Of a stretch of DNA of 64,000 nt, positions 56,860 through 64,000 are shown piece after piece (within the stretch, counting starts at the first letter, position 1; every line of letters starts with the position of its first letter). Where the stretch lies: contig NZ_LGQW01000015.1 of assembly GCF_003116035.1 (NCBI RefSeq), positions 713,133 to 777,132 on the forward strand, in the 5' to 3' direction. The notes below the pieces were generated by a model. The model ran no database searches. It was not told the DNA's origin and saw only the letters and a list, made by a program, of their open reading frames with translations. Source of the stretch: Azospirillum sp. TSH64 (GTDB lineage: Bacteria; Pseudomonadota; Alphaproteobacteria; Azospirillales; Azospirillaceae). The translations under genes were made by a program, and so were the position numbers.

Positions 56860-57930
56860 ATGAGTATCGATGCGGACCGGTTGGAAAACATTCGCATGAT
56901 CCGTGACAGCGCGCAGGCGATCGCCAAGCGCGGCGACTTGCGGCGTGCCCGCGACTGGCGCGACCGGTCGCCCGGCTTCGACCGGGCGGTCTGGCGTTCG
57001 ATGGGCGATCTCGGATGGATCGGGTTGCGGGTCGAAGAGGCGGATGGCGGCTCCGGCCTTGGCATGCTGGAATTCTGCGCGCTGGTCGAGGAGCTGGGCG
57101 CCACGCTGACGCCGGAGCCGCTGATCGCCGCCGTCGCCGCCGTCCGCCTGCTCGGCCGCAACGCCGGCAGCGACCGGCTGTCGGGCGGCCGCATCGTGCT
57201 GCTCGCCTGGCAGGAGCGCACCGGCAGCCTCGACCCTACCGGTGGAGCGAGCTTCGCCGGCGGACGGCTTTCCGGCTGCAAGCGCTTCATTCCGTCCGCC
57301 GACGGGGTGGACGAGTTCCTGGTGACGACGGAAAGCGGCCTGGTCCTGGTGCCGCGCGACGCCGCCGGCCTGACCGTCGAGCGGTCCCTGGGGCAGGATG
57401 GCGGGCATCTGGCGACCCTGCATTTCGACGGCGTGCAGGGAGAACTCCTGCCGGGCGACGCCGGCCGGGTGCTGGACGAGGCTGCGCTCGCCACCGCGGC
57501 ATATCTGCTGGGCGTAATCGAGGGGGCGCTGGCGCTGACCGTCGACTATCTGAAGACGCGCCGCCAGTTCGACGCGCCGATCGGCAGCTTCCAGGCTCTG
57601 CAGCATCGTGTGGTCGACCTGACGCTCCAAGCGGCGCTGACCCGCGCCAGCGTCGAGAGTGCCGCGGCCTGCCTCGACGGCGGGGCCGTCGGTGCGGAGG
57701 CGCAGGCGGCGGTGTCGCGGGCGAAGGCCCGCGCTTCGGACGCGGCGATGCTGGTGACCCGGCAGGCGATCCAGCTGCATGGCGGGATCGGCTACACCGA
57801 CGAGTGCGACGTCGGCCTTTATCTGCGCAAGGCGATGGTGCTGGCGCCCGCCTATGGCGGCGCTGCCCTGCACCGGCGCCGCTACGCCGCGCTCCAGTCC
57901 CCGATGGACGAAGTGGTGGACGAGCCGTGA
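56860..57930 (+). CDS. Acyl-CoA dehydrogenase, short type
   Basis: A 356-residue acyl-CoA dehydrogenase. N-terminal helices (GDLGWIGLRVEEADGGSGLG, MLEFCALVEELGATLTPEPL), middle beta domain and C-terminal block YLKTRRQFDAPIGSFQALQH, with QLHGGIGYTDECDVGLYLRK at the end. It is short relative to the usual 380-400 residues, with a reduced middle domain, and resembles the partner subunits of heteromeric ACADs. The canonical catalytic Glu position is not evident, in line with such a partner role. It is followed by a standard-length ACAD gene, so the two probably form one enzyme. Confidence 0.9.
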   Translation: MSIDADRLENIRMIRDSAQAIAKRGDLRRARDWRDRSPGFDRAVWRSMGDLGWIGLRVEEADGGSGLGMLEFCALVEELGATLTPEPLIAAVAAVRLLGRNAGSDRLSGGRIVLLAWQERTGSLDPTGGASFAGGRLSGCKRFIPSADGVDEFLVTTESGLVLVPRDAAGLTVERSLGQDGGHLATLHFDGVQGELLPGDAGRVLDEAALATAAYLLGVIEGALALTVDYLKTRRQFDAPIGSFQALQHRVVDLTLQAALTRASVESAAACLDGGAVGAEAQAAVSRAKARASDAAMLVTRQAIQLHGGIGYTDECDVGLYLRKAMVLAPAYGGAALHRRRYAALQSPMDEVVDEP

Positions 57931-57965
57931 AACCGGCGACCCCAGACGAGAGGCGAACACAGACC

Positions 57966-59129
57966 ATGACGATCCCGACGCAACCGCCGGATTTCGACGC
58001 GCTGGGCGACGAGGCGTTCCGCGCCGCCGTCCGGACCTTCCTGGCCGGCCACCATCCCCGCCACTTGCGCAACCCGGCCAAGCGGCTGCACTGGGACGAG
58101 GCCCGGGACTGGTACCTGATCCTCGCCAGCCATGGCTGGCTGGCGCCCAGCTGGCCGCGGCGTTACGGCGGCATGGGCCTTTCGGCCTCCAAGCAGCTGA
58201 TCTACGTCGATGAGTTCGAGCGTTTCGGGGCGGCCCGGCTGCCCGACCACGGGATCATCCTGCTCGGCCCCCTGCTGATCCGACACGGCAGCGAGGAACA
58301 GAAATCCCATTTCCTCCCGAAGATCCTCTCGGGCGAGCATATCTGGTGCCAGGGCTACAGCGAACCCAACGCCGGTTCCGACCTCGCCTCGCTACGGACC
58401 GAGGCGGTGCTCGACGGTGAGGAATGGGTGATCAACGGCCAGAAGACCTGGACGACGCTGGCCCAGGACGCCAACTGGATCTTCCTGCTGGTCCGTACGG
58501 CCAAGGGGGGCAAGAAGCAGGAGGGGATCAGCTTCCTGCTGGCGCCGATGGACAGCCCCGGCATCACGGTGCGCCCGATCCTGAACATCCACCGTCATGA
58601 CGAGTTCTGCGAGGTCTTCTTCGACAATGTCCGGGTACCGAAGGGCAATCTGGTCGGGGAGATCAACCGCGGCTGGTCGATGGCGAAGGCTCTGCTGGGG
58701 TTCGAGCGCATCTTCCTCGGCTCGCCACGCCAGTCGGCCCACGCGCTGGCGCGGCTGAAGCATCTGGCGCGGCATCTCGGCGTCTGGGACGATCCGGTCT
58801 TCTGCGACCGCTATACGCAGCTGGCGCTCGATCTGGCCGATCACAACGCGCTGTTCGAGACCTTCGCCGACCGGCTGCGCCGCGGCGAAAGCCTGGGACC
58901 CGACGTGTCGCTCCTGAAGATCCACCAGAGCGAACTGTTCCAGCGCATCACCGACACCATGATGGAGATCGCGGCGGAGCATGCCGGCCTGCTCGACCCG
59001 ATCGACGGCGACCGCGACCTGGATCCGGCCGGCCTGTTCCTCACCGCCCGCGCGGCGACCATCTACGGCGGCTCGTCGGAGGTGCAGCGGAACATCCTGG
59101 CGAAGAGCGTGCTGGGCTTGCCCTCCTAG
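57966..59129 (+). CDS. Acyl-CoA dehydrogenase
   Basis: A 387-residue acyl-CoA dehydrogenase. Signatures: LAPSWPRRYGGMGLSASKQL, HIWCQGYSEPNAGSDLASLR, GEEWVINGQKTWTTLAQDAN, a substrate region and C-terminal AATIYGGSSEVQRNILAKSV. The GGSSEVQRNILAK end is the FAD-binding and oligomer signature. It oxidises an acyl-CoA to the 2-enoyl-CoA, passing electrons to ETF. Start ATG 57966, 35 bases after the shorter ACAD gene. Confidence 0.95.
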   Translation: MTIPTQPPDFDALGDEAFRAAVRTFLAGHHPRHLRNPAKRLHWDEARDWYLILASHGWLAPSWPRRYGGMGLSASKQLIYVDEFERFGAARLPDHGIILLGPLLIRHGSEEQKSHFLPKILSGEHIWCQGYSEPNAGSDLASLRTEAVLDGEEWVINGQKTWTTLAQDANWIFLLVRTAKGGKKQEGISFLLAPMDSPGITVRPILNIHRHDEFCEVFFDNVRVPKGNLVGEINRGWSMAKALLGFERIFLGSPRQSAHALARLKHLARHLGVWDDPVFCDRYTQLALDLADHNALFETFADRLRRGESLGPDVSLLKIHQSELFQRITDTMMEIAAEHAGLLDPIDGDRDLDPAGLFLTARAATIYGGSSEVQRNILAKSVLGLPS

Positions 59130-59152
59130 ATTCAAACCCGAGGATTCGACGA

Positions 59153-60061
59153 ATGCTACTTGAAGGAAAGGCCGTCATCGTCACCGGTGCCGGTGGCGGG
59201 ATCGGCCGCGACATCGCCATCGCGATGGCTGCCGCCGGCGCTGCGGTGGTGATCAACGACGTGGGGGCGTCGCTCGGCGGCGCCGGCCTGTCGGCGACGC
59301 CGGCCGAGGAAACCAGGGCCATCATCGAGCGGGCAGGCGGCCGCGCCTGCGTCAGCACCGACAGCGTCGGCGAATGGGCCAGCGCGCAGAAGATCGTGCA
59401 GGCGGCGCTGGACCATTTCGGCCGCATCGACGCGGTGGTCAACAATGCCGGCATCCTGCGCGACGCCATGTTCCACAAGCTGTCGCCGGAAGACTGGCTG
59501 TCCGTCATCGCCGTCCACCTGAACGGCAGCTTCTTTGTCAGCCGGGCCGCCGCCGACCATTTCCGCGCACAGGAAAAGGGCGCCTACGTCCACATGACCA
59601 GCACGTCCGGGCTGATCGGCAATCTGGGGCAGTCGAACTACTCCGCGGCCAAGCTCGGCGTCGCCGCCCTGTCCAAGTCGATCGCGCTGGACATGAAGCG
59701 CTACAACGTGCGCTCCAACTGCATCGCCCCCTTCGCCTGGAGCCGGATGACCAGCGGCATCCCCGCCGAGACACCCGAGCAGAAGGCCCGCGTCGAAAAG
59801 CTGATGCGGATGACGCCGGCCAAGAACGCGCCGCTCGCCGTCTATCTGGCGTCCGACGCCGCCCAGGACGTCACCGGGCAGATCTTCGCGGCGCGCAACA
59901 ACGAGATCGTCCTGATGAGCCAGAGCCGGCCGCTGCGCACGATCCACCGCGGCGAGGGCTGGACGCCCGACACCATCGTCGAGCACGGCATGGCGGCGCT
60001 GAAGCCGTCCTTCGTGCCGCTCGACCGCAGCGCCGATGTGTTCAGCTGGGATCCCGTCTGA
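59153..60061 (+). CDS. SDR, (3R)-hydroxyacyl-CoA dehydrogenase-like
   Basis: A 302-residue SDR with intact motifs: AVIVTGAGGGIGRDIAIAMA, VVNNAGILRDAMFHKLSPED, catalytic Ser in TSTSGLIGN and Tyr-Lys in NYSAAKLGVAAL. The NNAGILRD-x-x-F block and the C-terminal extension of about 50 residues (WTPDTIVEHGMAALKPSFVP) match SDRs of the MFE-2 type that oxidise (R)-3-hydroxyacyl-CoA. Start ATG is at 59153. It follows the ACAD gene by 23 bases and precedes the thiolase gene by 20. Confidence 0.93.
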   Translation: MLLEGKAVIVTGAGGGIGRDIAIAMAAAGAAVVINDVGASLGGAGLSATPAEETRAIIERAGGRACVSTDSVGEWASAQKIVQAALDHFGRIDAVVNNAGILRDAMFHKLSPEDWLSVIAVHLNGSFFVSRAAADHFRAQEKGAYVHMTSTSGLIGNLGQSNYSAAKLGVAALSKSIALDMKRYNVRSNCIAPFAWSRMTSGIPAETPEQKARVEKLMRMTPAKNAPLAVYLASDAAQDVTGQIFAARNNEIVLMSQSRPLRTIHRGEGWTPDTIVEHGMAALKPSFVPLDRSADVFSWDPV

Positions 60062-60081
60062 TCCCGCCACCGGAGTGATCG

Positions 60082-61281
60082 ATGATGAGACGAGCAGCCT
60101 TTGTCAGCCCGGTCCGCACACCGGTCGGCACGTTCGGCGGCAGCCTTCAGCCGGTGCCGGTCGAGGAACTCGGCGCGGTGGCGGTCAGGGCCGTGCTGGA
60201 ACGCACGGGCATCGACCCGGCGCTGATCGAGGACGTGGTCTTCGCCCAATCCTATGCCAACAGCGAGACGCCCTGTGTCGGGCGTTGGATCGCCCTGCAT
60301 GCCGGGCTGCCCATCGAGGTTCCGGGGATGCAGCTGGACCGCCGCTGCGGCGGTGGTCTGCAGGCGCTGATCACCGCCGCCATGATGGTCGAGACCGGGG
60401 CCTGCGACGTCGTGCTGGCCGGCGGCGTCGAGAGCATGAGCAACATCGAATACTATACGACCGGCATGCGCTGGGGTGCCCGGTCCGGAAACGCCGCTCT
60501 CTACGACCGGCTCGACCGCGGGCGGGAGCGGTCGCAGCCCGAGCACCGCTTTGGTCCCATCTCCGGCATGATCGAGACGGCCGAAAACCTCGCCCGCATC
60601 CATGGGATCGCGCGGGATGAGGCCGACGCCTTCGCCGCCGAGAGCCATCGGCGTGCCGCCGCCGCCTGGGAGGCCGGGCGTTTCGATGAGGAGGTCGTCC
60701 CCGTCACGGTTCCCCGCCGCAAGCAGGAGCCGGTGGTGGTCAGCCGTGACGAGGGCATCCGTCCAGCAACAAGTCCGGAAAGCCTTGCGCGCCTGAGCCC
60801 CCTGACCAAGGGCGGCACCGTGACCGCCGGCAATGCCAGCCAGCAGAACGACGCCGCCGCGGCCTGCCTCGTGGTCGCCGAGGACAGGCTGGAGGCGCTG
60901 GGACTGTCGCCGATGGGCTTTCTCTCCGGCTGGGCGGCAGCGGGTTGCGATCCGGCGACCATGGGCTTCGGCCCGGTCCCGGCGGTGAAGCGGCTGTTCG
61001 GCAAGACCGGGCTGTCCTTCGCCGACATCGATCTGGTGGAGCTGAACGAGGCCTTTGCAGCACAGGTGCTGGCGGTGCTCAAGGGGTGGGACTGGGACGA
61101 CCGCTCCCGCCTCAACGTGAACGGCTCGGGCATCTCGCTCGGTCATCCGATCGGGGCGACCGGAGTGCGGATGATGACCACGCTGCTGCACGAGCTGCGC
61201 CGCCGCAAGGGACGTTACGGGCTGGAAACCATGTGCATCGGCGGCGGGCAGGGTCTTGCCGCCCTGTTCGAGGCGGCCTGA
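60082..61281 (+). CDS. Acetyl-CoA C-acyltransferase (thiolase)
   Basis: A 399-residue thiolase. The acyl-enzyme Cys is C89 in QLDRRCGGGLQ, and the C-terminal motifs are NGSGISLGHPIGATGVRM (His) and TMCIGGGQGLAAL (second Cys). It would cleave a 3-ketoacyl-CoA with CoA, the last step of beta-oxidation. It follows the 3-hydroxyacyl-CoA dehydrogenase-like gene and is followed with a 4-base gap by a CoA-transferase gene. Confidence 0.95.
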   Translation: MMRRAAFVSPVRTPVGTFGGSLQPVPVEELGAVAVRAVLERTGIDPALIEDVVFAQSYANSETPCVGRWIALHAGLPIEVPGMQLDRRCGGGLQALITAAMMVETGACDVVLAGGVESMSNIEYYTTGMRWGARSGNAALYDRLDRGRERSQPEHRFGPISGMIETAENLARIHGIARDEADAFAAESHRRAAAAWEAGRFDEEVVPVTVPRRKQEPVVVSRDEGIRPATSPESLARLSPLTKGGTVTAGNASQQNDAAAACLVVAEDRLEALGLSPMGFLSGWAAAGCDPATMGFGPVPAVKRLFGKTGLSFADIDLVELNEAFAAQVLAVLKGWDWDDRSRLNVNGSGISLGHPIGATGVRMMTTLLHELRRRKGRYGLETMCIGGGQGLAALFEAA

Positions 61282-61285
61282 AGCG

Positions 61286-62548
61286 GTGCCGCGCGAAATC
61301 ACCCTCGACGCGCTGGACTTCACCGAGTTCGTGCGTCCCGGCGATCTGGTCGCCTGGGGGCAGGCGGCGGCGGAGCCGCTGCCGCTGACCGCCGCCTTGA
61401 TGACCCAGCGCCATCGCATCGGCGGCTTCCGCGCCTTCCTGGGGATCACGCTGACCGGGACGGCCGATCCGGCGCATGCCGATGCCGTCACCTTCTCCAG
61501 CTATTGCGGCACCGGGGAGAACCGGCGGCTGGCCGCCGCCGGGTTGCTCGACCCGCTGCCCTGCCATTACTCGGACATGGCGGCCAGGCTTCCCGGAGCG
61601 GTCGACGTTCTGCTGGTGCAGGTGGCGGAAGGGCCGCATGGGTTCAGCCTCAGCCTCGCGCACGAGTATCTGGTGCCGCTGGTCGCCGCGGCCCGTCTGG
61701 TCATCGCCGAAGTGAACGGGCGGGCTCCCTGGACCGGGGGGGACGGGGTCCTGCCGGCCGACGCCATCGACGTGATGGTGCGGACCGCGCGGCCGGTGGT
61801 GGAGTTGCCGGCAGCTGATGCCGGTCCCGTGGACCGGGCGATCGCCCGGCGGGTCGCCGCCCTGATCGAAGATGGTTCGACCTTGCAGATGGGGCTGGGT
61901 GGCGTGCCTAAAGCGATCCTGGGCGACCTCGCCGATCGGCGCGACCTGGGGATCCACTCCGGCGTGATCGGCGACGAGGTGGTCGACCTGATCGAGCGGG
62001 GCGTCGTGACGAACGCCCGCAAGACGGTCGATCGCGGGGTGTCGGTGGCCGGAATGCTGATGGGCAGCCGGCGTCTGTACCAGTTCGCCGACCGAAATCC
62101 GGCGGTGTCGCTGCGGGCCACCGCCTACACGCACGATACCGGCGTTCTGGAGAGCATCGATCGCTTCGTCGCGATCAACTCCGCGATCGAGGTGGATCTG
62201 ACCGGCCAGATCAATGCCGAAACGGTCAGGGGGGTCCATGTCGGTGCGGTCGGCGGTGCGGTCGATTTCCTGCGCGGTGCCCACCGCTCGCGCGGTGGAC
62301 TGCCCATCATCGCCCTGCCGGCGACCGCCGGCGGCGGAGATCGGACGGTCAGCCGCATCGTCGGCCACCTCTCCGGCCCGGTCAGCACGGCCCGCTCCGA
62401 TGCCGGCATCATCGTGACGGAGCATGGCCTGGCCGATCTGCGCGGCCTCACCCTGTCGCAGCGGGTGAAGCGGATGATCGACGTCGCGGCCCCACCGTTC
62501 CGCGAGGGGCTGGAACGCGAAGCCCGTCAGCTTGGGCTGGCGCGCTGA
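61286..62548 (+). CDS. Acetyl-CoA hydrolase/transferase family CoA-transferase
   Basis: A 420-residue class I CoA-transferase of the 4-hydroxybutyrate/propionate CoA-transferase type. Block VAWGQAAAEPLPLTAALM is N-terminal, DGSTLQMGLGGVPKAILGDL and HSGVIGDEVVDLIERG mid-protein; FVAINSAIEVDLTGQINAET carries the catalytic Glu, and SDAGIIVTEHGLADLRGLTL is C-terminal. The start is a GTG at 61286, 4 bases after the thiolase stop. It could move CoA onto the imported acid or salvage CoA from the products. Confidence 0.92.
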   Translation: MPREITLDALDFTEFVRPGDLVAWGQAAAEPLPLTAALMTQRHRIGGFRAFLGITLTGTADPAHADAVTFSSYCGTGENRRLAAAGLLDPLPCHYSDMAARLPGAVDVLLVQVAEGPHGFSLSLAHEYLVPLVAAARLVIAEVNGRAPWTGGDGVLPADAIDVMVRTARPVVELPAADAGPVDRAIARRVAALIEDGSTLQMGLGGVPKAILGDLADRRDLGIHSGVIGDEVVDLIERGVVTNARKTVDRGVSVAGMLMGSRRLYQFADRNPAVSLRATAYTHDTGVLESIDRFVAINSAIEVDLTGQINAETVRGVHVGAVGGAVDFLRGAHRSRGGLPIIALPATAGGGDRTVSRIVGHLSGPVSTARSDAGIIVTEHGLADLRGLTLSQRVKRMIDVAAPPFREGLEREARQLGLAR

Positions 62549-62573
62549 AGCTTGATTTCCGGCAGGAGGCATC

Positions 62574-63353
62574 ATGGACTTGCGGTTGGCCGGGAAGGTC
62601 GCCGTCGTGAACGGCGCCAGCCAGGGCATCGGCTATGCCATCGCGCGCATGCTGGCCGGTGAAGGGATGAAACTGGCGATCAGCGCCCGTAAGGAGGCGG
62701 CGCTGGCGGACGCGGCGGACCGCATCCGCAGCCAGACCGGCGCCGAGGTGCTTCCCATCACCGCCGATATCCGCAGCGCCGAGGATTGCGAGCGCATCGT
62801 CACGCAATCCCTCGCCCATTACGGGGGAGCGGACGTGTTGGTCAACAACGACGGCGCGCCACCGGTCGGCGAGCTGCTCGGCTTCGACGATGCCCGATGG
62901 GCGATGGCGGTCGAGCAGAATTTGATGAGCGTCGTCCGCCTGACCCGCGGCTTCGTCCCGTCGATGCGGCGGCGCGGCGGCGGCAGTGTGGTCAACATCA
63001 CCGCCATATCGGCCATCCAGCCGATCGCCAGCTATGGGCTGTCCGTCGCGACCTGGGCGGGGGTGATCGGCTACGCCAAAACCGCGTCGATCGAACTTGG
63101 CGCCGACAACATCCGCATCAACACCGTTTGCCCAGGGCCGGTGCATACCGGGCGCCTCGAAAAGGCGTCCGCGAAGATCGGAAGCAGCCTGGAGGATCTG
63201 AGGGCGGCCTTGGGTCGGGAGATTCCGCTTGGCCGTGTCGGCGAACCGGAAGAGGTCGCCGACGTGGTGGCGTTCCTGGCCTCGCCGCGCAGTTCCTACG
63301 TCACCGGCGCGACGCTGCAGGTCGATGGCGGCATGCTGAAGGGGATCCGCTGA
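62574..63353 (+). CDS. SDR family protein with atypical catalytic site
   Basis: A 259-residue SDR with a cofactor motif ([20 protein letters not shown]) in which the usual TG is NG, and NNDG instead of NNAG. The Tyr154 of [12 protein letters not shown] is followed by Val158, not Lys; aligning on the helix KTASIEL gives no Lys either. The C-terminal [12 protein letters not shown] is standard. Canonical SDR catalysis is doubtful; it may act on another chemistry. Start ATG behind GGCAGGAGGCATC. It is the last gene of the plus-strand run and converges on the cupin gene. Confidence 0.88.
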   Translation: MDLRLAGKVAVVNGASQGIGYAIARMLAGEGMKLAISARKEAALADAADRIRSQTGAEVLPITADIRSAEDCERIVTQSLAHYGGADVLVNNDGAPPVGELLGFDDARWAMAVEQNLMSVVRLTRGFVPSMRRRGGGSVVNITAISAIQPIASYGLSVATWAGVIGYAKTASIELGADNIRINTVCPGPVHTGRLEKASAKIGSSLEDLRAALGREIPLGRVGEPEEVADVVAFLASPRSSYVTGATLQVDGGMLKGIR

Positions 63354-63380
63354 GGCGGCGGACTCCCCGGTGATCCCTGT

Positions 63381-63749
63381 TCAGCCGCGCAGAAAGCCGC
63401 TGGCCGGATCGATCCAGTCCTGCCGGGGCGGGTTGAAGATGTCGTATTCGAGCGTGTCCTCCAGGGCCTCGACGCTGTGGGGCAGGCCGGAAGGGATCAC
63501 CACGATCCCACCGGCGCCGACGACGATCTCCTGTTCCCCCTCATCGCCGAACGCGAATTTCAAGGCGCCGGAGATGACGTGGGTGAACTGTTCGTTCGGG
63601 TGGGAATGGCGGGGCACCGTGTCGCCCTTGCGGAACTTCACCTCGCCGACCATCACGGTCTCGCTCGTAACGAAGCGCCGGGTGATCGATCCACGCAGAT
63701 GTTCCGACGGCAGGTCGGACCAGATGTAGTGTGTCGCCTGTTTGGCCAT
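63381..63749 (-). CDS. Cupin domain protein
   Basis: A 122-residue single-cupin protein. Metal-binding motif 1 is PRHSHPNEQFTHVISG and motif 2 is IPSGLPHSVEAL. It may be an isomerase, dioxygenase-like enzyme or ligand sensor. Start ATG 63749 follows GGGAATGAGGGAAA. It converges on the SDR gene with a gap of 27 bases and stands apart from the plus-strand island, though cupins often accompany such catabolic genes. Confidence 0.85.
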   Translation of the reverse strand: MAKQATHYIWSDLPSEHLRGSITRRFVTSETVMVGEVKFRKGDTVPRHSHPNEQFTHVISGALKFAFGDEGEQEIVVGAGGIVVIPSGLPHSVEALEDTLEYDIFNPPRQDWIDPASGFLRG

Positions 63750-64000
63750 TTTCCCTCATTCCCGATAAATCGTTTGTCGACTTCAAAACATTCTCCCGAC
63801 GAACGGCGTGACCACAACGGAAGAAATTCGGGCCATAGTAAAATCCTATGAGAGGAATAGTTTAAAACTGGCGTATTACCGCTGGAAATACATTGTCGGT
63901 GAATACACTGTTTCCCGGATATTTGCAGGCGCCCGATGATCGGCGGCCGGTAGGCGCACGGCCTGCCGGACCGACACGGTGCGTCCTGCCAGCACCAATT
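63750..64000. other. Right edge, upstream of the cupin gene
   Basis: No gene seen. Bases 63760-63900 are AT-rich and may hold the promoter of the minus-strand cupin gene. Confidence 0.4.

Overview
The window is GC-rich (AT-rich only in a few intergenic gaps) and densely coded on both strands. Gene content (HWE and HisKA_2 kinases, CheB-CheR hybrid kinases, DUF2382 stress proteins, a phasin-like protein, Liv-type ABC operons with acyl-CoA catabolism) and codon bias suggest an alphaproteobacterium of the Rhodospirillales/Azospirillum kind. This assignment is inference from gene content, not from a marker gene. No rRNA, tRNA or CRISPR array was found.

Layout. (1) 0.5-3.4 kb is insertion-sequence debris: an intact IS110-type transposase gene, an IS256-type element whose transposase is broken by one extra C, and an IS3 orfA start truncated at the IS256 end. 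(2) 3.6-20.2 kb is a sensing and stress block: two near-identical single-domain response regulators facing each other, a CheB-CheR-PAS-HWE kinase, a LOV-like kinase without the photoactive cysteine, an ExoD protein, several small proteins, a phasin-like protein, two DUF2382 proteins, a three-gene overlapping operon ending in a DUF2188-like protein, a LuxR-type regulator and a second, very large CheB-CheR hybrid kinase. (3) 21.1-36.3 kb holds a bufferin-type (copper-binding RiPP) operon bufA-bufB-bufC-DoxX, a LysR regulator divergent from it, and a seven-gene operon (SDR, aquaporin, GMC oxidoreductase, VOC protein, DoxX-DoxX-NDH2 fusion, GH133 and GH63 glucosidases). (4) 37.6-41.4 kb is a molybdenum hydroxylase pair (IorAB-like) with a divergent LysR gene and a clear dyad operator. 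(5) 41.7-63.7 kb is a catabolic island: flavoprotein, Liv-type ABC transporter (binding protein, two permeases, two ATPases), IclR and LysR regulators, acyl-CoA ligase, two CoA-transferases, two acyl-CoA dehydrogenases, hydratases, three SDRs, a thiolase and a cupin. It looks like uptake, CoA activation and beta-oxidation-like breakdown of an unidentified carboxylic acid.

The most interesting system is region 3. The promoter regions of the bufferin operon and of the seven-gene sugar/redox operon carry the same composite site, GAAATGCC-N16-CATAGC-N5-GCTATG, at identical internal spacing. The LysR gene beside bufA is the obvious candidate to bind both. DoxX domains occur in both operons (one in the buf operon, two fused to an NDH-2-type flavoprotein in the other). 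The whole block is bracketed by an exact 38-bp direct repeat (20906-20943 and 37063-37100), with an IS5 remnant at the left edge and a probable serine-recombinase remnant at the right. I infer a horizontally acquired, LysR-controlled module combining metal buffering with glucan breakdown and quinone-linked oxidation.
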